A stretch of 10,737 nucleotides of DNA. Source: REBR01 sp033721915. GTDB lineage: Bacteria; Pseudomonadota; Gammaproteobacteria; Pseudomonadales; Oleiphilaceae. How positions within the stretch are numbered: the first letter of the stretch is position 1; every line of letters starts with the position of its first letter. Position numbers and translations under genes: made by a program. The stretch is taken from contig JAWWAC010000081.1 of NCBI GenBank assembly GCA_033721915.1, positions 1 through 10,737 on the forward strand, read 5' to 3'. This document shows, one piece after another, positions 6,016 through 10,737 of the stretch. Below the pieces are notes generated by a model. The model made no database searches. It was not told the origin of the DNA and saw only the letters and a program-made list of their open reading frames with translations.

Positions 6016-6064
6016 GCTTCCAGCCAACAACAACAAGAGCCGGCCATTGCCGGTCAATGGAAGC
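6016..6064 (+). promoter_or_regulatory. rpoS leader stem-loop with an (AAN)4 Hfq-type motif
   Basis: In the nlpD-rpoS gap, GCTTCCA (6016-6022) pairs with TGGAAGC (6058-6064). Within it lies AACAACAACAAG (6026-6037), an (AAN)4 array. An inner stem CCGGC/GCCGG (6040-6044 with 6049-6053) competes with CCATTG/CAATGG (6044-6049 with 6055-6060). In E. coli, (AAN)4 and A-rich elements of the rpoS leader recruit Hfq so that small RNAs can activate translation. Here the motif is visible; Hfq binding is inferred from that precedent. Confidence 0.55.
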
Positions 6065-6099
6065 AATCAGGGGTTCCTGGACAAGGCAGGGTGAGAATT

Positions 6100-7095
6100 A
6101 TGTCAGTAGATCGTGATGATGTGGTACAGGAAGTGGCTTTTGACGCCGAAGGTGTGGCGCTGGACAACGACGTCAGTGACAGCGATGTCACGGACGCCCA
6201 GGACACGGTTGCCAGTGCACTGGACAAGGCGCGCCAGAGCACCCGCTATGGCAACGCCTCCCGTCAGATGGACGCCACACAGCTTTACCTGAATGAAATC
6301 GGCTTTTCGCCGTTGCTGACGCCGGAGGAGGAAGTCTACTTTGCCCGGCTGGCCCAGAAGGGTGAGGAAAGCGGCCGTAAGCGGATGATCGAAAGCAACC
6401 TGCGTCTGGTGGTGAAAATCGCTCGCCGTTACGTCAATCGCGGCCTGACCCTGCTGGACCTGATCGAGGAGGGCAACCTGGGCCTGATCCGTGCCGTGGA
6501 GAAATTCGACCCGGAGCGGGGTTTCCGTTTTTCCACCTACGCCACCTGGTGGATCCGTCAGACCATCGAGCGGGCCATCATGAACCAGACCCGCACCATC
6601 CGTCTGCCTATCCATGTGGTCAAGGAACTGAACCTGTACCTGCGTGCAGCCCGTGAGCTGACCCAGAAGCTGGACCACGAGCCCAGCGCCGAGGAAATCG
6701 CCCAGGCCGTGGACAAGCCGGTGGCGGACGTCAAGCGCATGCTGGGGCTGAATGAGCGGGTCACTTCCGTGGACACCCCCATCGGCGTCAACGGTGACAA
6801 GTCCCTGCTGGACACGGTGCCGGATGAAGGTGCCTCGGATCCGGCGCAGCTGCTGCAGGAAAACAACATGCGCGGCTGCATTGAGAGCTGGCTGGACCAG
6901 CTCAGCGACAAGCAGCAGGAGGTGCTGTCGCGGCGTTTCGGTCTGCGCGGCTACAATATCTGCACACTGGAAGAGGTGGGTCTGGAAATCGGCCTGACCC
7001 GCGAGCGTGTGCGCCAGATCCAGGTGGAGGCACTGCGCCGTCTGCGTGAGATCCTGGAGAAAGAGGGCCTCTCCGTAGAGACTCTGTTCAAGTAA
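6100..7095 (+). CDS. rpoS: RNA polymerase sigma factor RpoS (sigma-38)
   Basis: RpoS directs RNA polymerase to general-stress and stationary-phase promoters. The 331-residue product (E. coli: 330) has an acidic N-terminal tail, region 1.2 (DATQLYLNEIGFSPLLTPEEE, about 58-78) and region 2 (NLRLVVKIARRYVNRGL, then the core-binding and -10 recognition segment FSTYATWWIRQTIERA, about 144-159). It then has region 3 (VKELNLYLRAARELTQKLDHE) and region 4 with RRFGLRGY and the helix-turn-helix EIGLTRERVRQIQVEALRRLRE. The Lys-Glu pair K175-E176 (VKELN) matches the E. coli K173/E174 site contacted by the adaptor RssB for ClpXP proteolysis, so regulated turnover is plausible. The ATG at 6100 is used because it gives the standard MS-start; an in-frame GTG lies at 6091. 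A leader of 87 nt separates it from nlpD. Confidence 0.98.
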   Translation: MSVDRDDVVQEVAFDAEGVALDNDVSDSDVTDAQDTVASALDKARQSTRYGNASRQMDATQLYLNEIGFSPLLTPEEEVYFARLAQKGEESGRKRMIESNLRLVVKIARRYVNRGLTLLDLIEEGNLGLIRAVEKFDPERGFRFSTYATWWIRQTIERAIMNQTRTIRLPIHVVKELNLYLRAARELTQKLDHEPSAEEIAQAVDKPVADVKRMLGLNERVTSVDTPIGVNGDKSLLDTVPDEGASDPAQLLQENNMRGCIESWLDQLSDKQQEVLSRRFGLRGYNICTLEEVGLEIGLTRERVRQIQVEALRRLREILEKEGLSVETLFK

Positions 7096-7100
7096 CCCCC

Positions 7101-7113
7101 GCCGTTAAACGGC
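7101..7113 (+). repeat. Small hairpin after rpoS
   Basis: GCCGT (7101-7105) and ACGGC (7109-7113) form a five-base-pair stem with a three-base loop, five nt after the rpoS stop codon and just ahead of the terminator. It could protect the 3' end of the rpoS message; no function is established. Confidence 0.4.
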
Positions 7114-7118
7114 ACAAG

Positions 7119-7150
7119 AACCCTCAGGTCACGGCCTGGGGGTTTTTTTT
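7119..7150 (+). terminator. Strong intrinsic terminator of nlpD-rpoS
   Basis: The left arm AACCCTCAGG (7119-7128) pairs with CCTGGGGGTT (7135-7144) over ten positions, with one T-G wobble, around a six-base loop. It leads straight into a run of eight T residues (7143-7150). This is a textbook Rho-independent terminator 24 nt beyond the rpoS stop. Confidence 0.92.
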
Positions 7151-7318
7151 AGGCAGCGCCCTGTCAGTGCGGCGGGTCTCAGGCAGCGCATACAGGGACA
7201 TTGATGGGGTTGATCGGGCCCGGTTGCGGTCCGTGGCAGGTTTTGAGCAGCGCACCACGGTTTCTTTCCTGTACGGTGTTTACTCTGTCGTTCCTTGAAT
7301 ACCGGAGGGTGACTGACT

Positions 7319-7939
7319 ATGCAAAGGAAAGTGCCGATGGCCCTTTTGGGCGTATTCCTGTTGGCGGCCACCTCCGCTTTACTGCTGGGGAATACCGTGA
7401 AGGTCAACGATGTGGACGTGCCAGAGACACTGGATCTGGGTGAGCAGAAACTGGTGTTGAACGGCGCAGGAACGCGCACCTACTTTTTCATCAAGGCCTA
7501 TGTGGGGGCCCTGTACCTGCCCAGGGCGGAGGACCTGCCGGAAGGGGACCCGCTGCGTGAGAACCGCCGTGACGGCCGTGCCATTATCGAATCGGATCAG
7601 CCCAGGGCCATCAGCCTGTTCATCACCTCGGACCGCATTACCCGGGAGCGCATGGTGGAGTTTATACGGGATGGGTTCGATCAGGCGCTGGGAGGGGACG
7701 CCGGCCCGCTGCAGGACTCCGTGGATGAGCTGCTGGCGGCCTTTCACCGCAAGATCCGTGAAGGGGACCGGGTGGAGCTGATCTTCACCCCGGAGCAGGG
7801 GGTGGAGATCCGCCACAATGGCGACACCGTGGGCCAGGTAAAGGGGGAGGCCCGCTTCAAGCAGGCCCTGTTTGCCATCTGGCTGGGTAAGAATCCGGTT
7901 CAGGAAAGCCTGCGGGATGCCATGCTGGGGCAACACTGA
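7319..7939 (+). CDS. Secreted chalcone isomerase-like protein, function unknown
   Basis: The 206-residue product looks exported. It has a basic start (MQRK), a hydrophobic core (about 5-16) and a likely signal-peptidase site after ATSA (about residue 20). The rest fits the bacterial chalcone isomerase-like fold family: a NG-AG-R-YFFIKAYVGALYLPR segment (about 44-66), SLFITSDRITRERMVEFIRDGF, and a C-terminal ALFAIWLGKNPVQESLRDAMLG helix. Bacteria carrying such proteins generally lack flavonoid metabolism, and I know of no assigned reaction, so enzymatic activity should not be assumed. GGAGGG at 7304-7309, nine nt upstream, supports the ATG at 7319; an ATG at 7337 would leave a shorter signal peptide. 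It stands alone after the rpoS terminator and converges with nth. Confidence 0.8.
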   Translation: MQRKVPMALLGVFLLAATSALLLGNTVKVNDVDVPETLDLGEQKLVLNGAGTRTYFFIKAYVGALYLPRAEDLPEGDPLRENRRDGRAIIESDQPRAISLFITSDRITRERMVEFIRDGFDQALGGDAGPLQDSVDELLAAFHRKIREGDRVELIFTPEQGVEIRHNGDTVGQVKGEARFKQALFAIWLGKNPVQESLRDAMLGQH

Positions 7940-7942
7940 AGC

Positions 7943-7957
7943 GGGGCGAAAGGCCCC
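7943..7957. terminator. GC hairpin between convergent genes, weak terminator candidate
   Basis: GGGGC (7943-7947) and GCCCC (7953-7957) form a five-base-pair stem with a GAAAG loop in the 21-bp gap between the convergent chalcone isomerase-like gene and nth. There is no T-run on either strand, so it could only be a poor or Rho-assisted terminator, or a 3'-end stabiliser. Confidence 0.35.
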
Positions 7958-7960
7958 TGA

Positions 7961-8602
7961 TTAACCGCTGTAATCCTCTTTGTGCTTGAATTCGCACAGG
8001 TCTTCAATAACACAGGCACCACAGCGGGGCTTGCGGGCCACGCAGGTGTAGCGGCCATGGAGGATCAGCCAGTGGTGGGCGTCCTGCAGGTACTCACGGG
8101 GCACCCATCGCACCAGTTTGTCCTCCACTTCCCGCACCGTCTTGCCCGGCGCCAGGCGGGTGCGGTTGGCGACCCGGAAGATATGGGTGTCCACCGCCAT
8201 GGTGGGCTCGCCAAAGGCGGTGTTCAGCACCACATTGGCGGTCTTGCGGCCCACCCCCGGCAACGCCTCCAGTGCGGCCCTCTCCCTGGGCACCTCTGAG
8301 CCGTGCTGCTCCACCAGAGCGCGGCAGGTCTTGATGATGTTCTCCGCCTTGCTGTTGTACAGACCGATGGTCTTGATGTGTTCCTTGAGCCCGTCCACCC
8401 CCAGCGCCAGTATCGCCTCCGGTGTGTTGGCCTGTGCAAAGAGCTTCTCAGTGGCCTTGTTGACCCCCTTGTCCGTGGCCTGGGCGGAAAGAATCACCGC
8501 AATCAGCAGCTCAAAAGGAGAGCTGTAGTTCAGCTCCGTGGTGGGGCTGGGGTTGTGAGCCCTGAGGCGGGCAAAAATCTCGGCGCGTTTCTGGGCGTTC
8601 AT
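7961..8602 (-). CDS. nth: Endonuclease III (DNA glycosylase/AP lyase)
   Basis: Nth removes oxidised pyrimidines from DNA and nicks the abasic site in base-excision repair. The 213-residue product matches the E. coli enzyme almost position for position. It has the helix-hairpin-helix LPGVGRKTA with catalytic Lys120, the catalytic Asp138 in VDTHIFRV, and the [4Fe-4S] cluster cysteines C187, C194, C197 and C203 in the C-X6-C-X2-C-X5-C spacing. A weak ribosome binding site precedes the ATG. It lies 50 bp downstream of rsxE on the same strand, as in many gammaproteobacteria, and is probably co-transcribed with the rsx genes. Both it and the Rsx complex depend on iron-sulfur clusters, though no functional link is proven by this. 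Confidence 0.97.
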   Translation of the reverse strand: MNAQKRAEIFARLRAHNPSPTTELNYSSPFELLIAVILSAQATDKGVNKATEKLFAQANTPEAILALGVDGLKEHIKTIGLYNSKAENIIKTCRALVEQHGSEVPRERAALEALPGVGRKTANVVLNTAFGEPTMAVDTHIFRVANRTRLAPGKTVREVEDKLVRWVPREYLQDAHHWLILHGRYTCVARKPRCGACVIEDLCEFKHKEDYSG

Positions 8603-8652
8603 GTCAGCGGCATACCCTGTTGATCAAAAGTGTGGTTGGCGGGAATCACCGG

Positions 8653-9366
8653 TCAGGAAATCTCACCGGTGACCCGCACCCGCCGGCTGCCCGGTGTGGC
8701 GCTGTCCGCCACGGGCTTTCTGCGGTTGCGGACAAAGCCGTCGATGGCGTTCTTGCCGGCAATCAGCAGCCCCAGCCCCACAAAGGCCCCCGGCGGCAGC
8801 ACGATAAACAGCACATCCCGGTAATGGGGGAAGACCTGGATTTCCCAGCCTCGGGCGGACTCGCCGAACATCAGGTGCATATTACTGAACAGGGTGCCCT
8901 GTCCCAGCAGCTCACGCAGCCCTCCCAGCAGCAACAGCACCGCCAGGAACCCCAGGCCCATCATCAGCCCGTCCAGTGCCGAGGGCAGCAGGGCGTTGCG
9001 TGAGGCAAAGGCGTCGGCACGGCCGAGAATGGCGCAGTTGGTGACAATCAGCGGTATAAAGATCCCCAGCACCTGGTAGAGCCCGTAGGTGTAGGCCTGC
9101 ATCAGCAGCTCGATGCAGGTCACCAGTGCGGCGATGATCATGACAAAGGCCGGCAGGCGCACGGAATCCGGCACATGGTGGCGGATCAGAGAGACGGCGC
9201 AGTTGGAGCTCGTCAGCACCATCAGTGTGGCCAGTCCCAGCCCCAGGGCGTTCACCAGGGTGCCACTGACGGCCAGCAGCGGGCACAGGCCCAGCAGCTG
9301 CACCAGTGCCGGGTTGTTGTTCCACAGGCCCTGTCGGCTGATGGTGGCGGCGTCGTTATCCGTCAT
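8653..9366 (-). CDS. rsxE: Ion-translocating electron transport complex subunit RsxE/RnfE
   Basis: RsxE is one of the two related integral membrane subunits (with RsxA) of the Rnf/Rsx complex, which couples electron transfer between NADH and ferredoxin-type carriers to ion movement and, in E. coli, reduces SoxR. The 237-residue product has about six membrane helices. It begins with GLWNNNPALVQLLGLCPLLAV and has a conserved VTNCAILGRADAFAS segment; both carry single cysteines of the kind found in the RsxA/E pair, and SSNCAVS adds another. The C-terminal tail is basic. The ATG overlaps the rsxG stop by 4 nt (ATGA), and GGGAG seven nt upstream (9374-9378) is a good ribosome binding site. Confidence 0.96.
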   Translation of the reverse strand: MTDNDAATISRQGLWNNNPALVQLLGLCPLLAVSGTLVNALGLGLATLMVLTSSNCAVSLIRHHVPDSVRLPAFVMIIAALVTCIELLMQAYTYGLYQVLGIFIPLIVTNCAILGRADAFASRNALLPSALDGLMMGLGFLAVLLLLGGLRELLGQGTLFSNMHLMFGESARGWEIQVFPHYRDVLFIVLPPGAFVGLGLLIAGKNAIDGFVRNRRKPVADSATPGSRRVRVTGEIS

Positions 9367-10022
9367 GTTCCGGCTCCCGGTTGGTTGGTTCCGTCGGGCC
9401 CCTCATCCAGCATCAGGGATCGGTGTTCCCGGAAGACTTCCAGCGCCCGCCTGACGGCACGGACCACGGCTCTGGGGGTGATGGTGGCGCCACTGAAGGC
9501 GTCAAATTCACCGCCGTCAGGCGCCACCCGCCAGCCCTCACGGGGCGGGTCCCCCAGTGAGCGGCCGCGGAAGTCATGGATCCAGTCGCTCTTGCGGGTC
9601 TCGATCCGGTCCCCCAGCCCCGGGGTTTCCTGGTGCTGTGTCACACGCACCCCCAGCAGCTCACCATCACGGTCAATGCCCACCAGCAGGTGGATATCCC
9701 CGGAATAGCCCTCAGGGGCAATAACCGGCATCAGCACCGCCGTGACACGGCCGTCACGGCGGGCCCGCCAGCCTTCCGCCGGCGCCTTGTGGCCCAGGCG
9801 GGGGTCATCGGGCAGTGTGAATCGGTCTTCCAGCAGCGCGTTGTCGTGCTGCTCAGAGGGCAGTATCTCGCGCAGTGCGCCGGCCCGGGCTTCCCGCTGC
9901 TGCTGCTGGATACGCTCCTGTGTGGCGCTCTGGGTCAGTGCAATGAGCCCGGCGGTGAACAGGGCGAACAGGGCCAGCCCGAAGGCGTTGCCCAGTATGG
10001 TGCGCATCATGGCGGAGGGCAT
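9363..10022 (-). CDS. rsxG: Electron transport complex subunit RsxG/RnfG (covalent flavoprotein)
   Basis: RsxG carries a covalently bound FMN on the periplasmic side of the Rnf/Rsx complex. The 219-residue product has an N-terminal membrane anchor (about residues 9-30), an extended Gln/Arg-rich helix, and an FMN-binding domain with VTQHQETPGLGDRIE (128-141). The flavinylation motif DAFSGATIT (174-182) follows, with Thr180 the expected FMN acceptor, attached by ApbE-type transferases in this family. I placed the start at 10022 because GGAGG (10030-10034) lies seven nt upstream and the ATG shares one base with the rsxD stop (TGATG). The frame stays open further upstream, but that extension is a shadow of rsxD. 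An internal ATG at 10010 is less likely. The C-terminal extension after about residue 200 is Gly/Asp-rich and not conserved as far as I can tell. Confidence 0.95.
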   Translation of the reverse strand: MPSAMMRTILGNAFGLALFALFTAGLIALTQSATQERIQQQQREARAGALREILPSEQHDNALLEDRFTLPDDPRLGHKAPAEGWRARRDGRVTAVLMPVIAPEGYSGDIHLLVGIDRDGELLGVRVTQHQETPGLGDRIETRKSDWIHDFRGRSLGDPPREGWRVAPDGGEFDAFSGATITPRAVVRAVRRALEVFREHRSLMLDEGPDGTNQPGAGT

Positions 10023-10737
10023 CAGTCCACCTCCCCGGGACGGCGGTTGGCCGGCTCTTTGTGGTGGCCATAGGTGCGGGGCTGTGTGTAGTGGTCGATA
10101 AAGGGGGCGGCAAAGTTCATCAGCAGCACCGCAAAGGCCACCGCATCCGGGTAGCTGCCCCAGGCGCGGATGCTGTACAGCAGAGCGCCGATGCCGGCGC
10201 CGTACACCAGTTTGCCACGGCGGCTGGTGGCGGCGGAGACCGGATCCGTGGCGATAAAAAAGGCCCCCAGCATGGTGCCTCCCGCCAGCAGGTGCAGTGA
10301 CAGTGGCACCGACTGGTCCGCGTCCCAGCCGAACAGCAGTGCCATCAGGGTCAGTGCCCCCAGAAGGCTGGCCGGTATATGCCAGCTGATCACCCGCTTC
10401 CAGAGGAGCCAGAGGCCGCCGGCGAGAAAGCCCAGGTTCACCCACTCCCAGCCACGGGCCACAAAGTCACCAAAGGCCGGGTGGCGGGTGACGGTGCTGG
10501 CCAGCTCACGGTGGATCTCCTGTTTGTAGATATCCAGTGGCGTGGCCATGGTGACACCGTCCAGTGCCGGTGGGGACAGGGCGCCGGTGAAGATGTGCCC
10601 CAGTGTGTCCAGCAGCGACAGGCGCTCGCCACCGGCCCCGTCGGGGGCCGCCCAGCCGGTGGTCATGGCCAGCGGGAATGAGATCAGCACCAGTGCATAG
10701 CCCACCATGGCCGGGTTGAAGGGGTTGTTGCCCAGCC
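10022..10737 (-). CDS. rsxD: Electron transport complex subunit RsxD/RnfD, 5' end outside window
   Basis: RsxD is a polytopic membrane subunit of the Rnf/Rsx complex that, like RsxG, carries a covalent flavin. The window holds the last 237 residues; family members are about 350, so roughly a third is beyond the right edge. At the edge the reading frame gives LGNNPFNPAMVGYALVLISFPLA in pieces, the well-conserved RsxD transmembrane segment. The flavinylation motif DGVTMATPLD lies at about 10534-10563, with the acceptor Thr at 10541-10543. Several hydrophobic segments and TMLGAFFIATDPVSAATS follow. The stop overlaps the rsxG start by one base (TGATG). The preceding rsx genes (A, B, C) are expected upstream, outside the window. 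Confidence 0.95.
   Translation of the reverse strand, partial: LGNNPFNPAMVGYALVLISFPLAMTTGWAAPDGAGGERLSLLDTLGHIFTGALSPPALDGVTMATPLDIYKQEIHRELASTVTRHPAFGDFVARGWEWVNLGFLAGGLWLLWKRVISWHIPASLLGALTLMALLFGWDADQSVPLSLHLLAGGTMLGAFFIATDPVSAATSRRGKLVYGAGIGALLYSIRAWGSYPDAVAFAVLLMNFAAPFIDHYTQPRTYGHHKEPANRRPGEVD

Noticed and set aside
7151..7318. Promoter or small RNA gene between the rpoS terminator and the chalcone isomerase-like gene
   Set aside because: No -35/-10 pair with acceptable spacing and no terminator after a structured segment; only a nine-base repeat AGGCAGCGC at 7151 and 7181, which is too short to support a call.
10023..10445. N-terminal extension of the rsxG frame by about 141 codons
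   Set aside because: This part overlaps rsxD coding sequence, lacks rsxG homology, and a strong ribosome site marks the ATG at 10022.

Overview
The window is a GC-rich stretch of conserved chromosome from a gammaproteobacterium. The order ftsB-ispD-ispF-truD-surE-pcm-(DUF368)-nlpD-rpoS is a classic gammaproteobacterial block, and RpoS, NlpD and an Rnf/Rsx complex support the same placement. The genus cannot be fixed from the sequence. No mobile element, phage gene, CRISPR array, tRNA or rRNA gene was seen, and no gene looks recently acquired.

Layout, plus strand. Positions 52-4950 hold seven tightly packed genes: ftsB (divisome), ispD and ispF (MEP isoprenoid pathway), truD (tRNA pseudouridine synthase), surE (nucleotidase), pcm (isoaspartyl repair methyltransferase) and a DUF368 membrane protein of the PopT-type undecaprenyl-phosphate translocase family. 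From ispF onward the joins are 4-nt overlaps or a 2-nt gap, so translational coupling is likely. A hairpin/T-tract region (about 4985-5040) and an AT-rich regulatory-looking stretch (about 5041-5157) separate this operon from nlpD-rpoS (5158-7095). A strong intrinsic terminator follows rpoS at 7119-7150. A secreted chalcone isomerase-like protein of unknown function stands alone at 7319-7939.

Layout, minus strand. Reading leftward from the right edge are rsxD (5' end cut off by the window), rsxG, rsxE and nth. These encode the ion-motive Rnf/Rsx electron-transfer complex and endonuclease III, a [4Fe-4S] base-excision-repair enzyme. They converge on the chalcone isomerase-like gene.

How the genes fit together. 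One thread links much of the plus-strand set. IspD and IspF make isoprenoid precursors from which undecaprenyl phosphate is built. The DUF368 protein probably returns that carrier across the membrane. FtsB and NlpD act in septal peptidoglycan synthesis and daughter-cell separation. SurE, Pcm and RpoS are the familiar stationary-phase/stress set.

No obviously new multi-gene system was found. The most interesting signals are small: a 17-bp tandem duplication that builds a chain of six-codon mini-ORFs running into the ftsB start; an (AAN)4 Hfq-type motif inside a stem-loop in the short rpoS leader; competing RNA stems and a 13-bp palindrome upstream of nlpD; and a TruD that seems to lack about 30 residues of its insertion domain.
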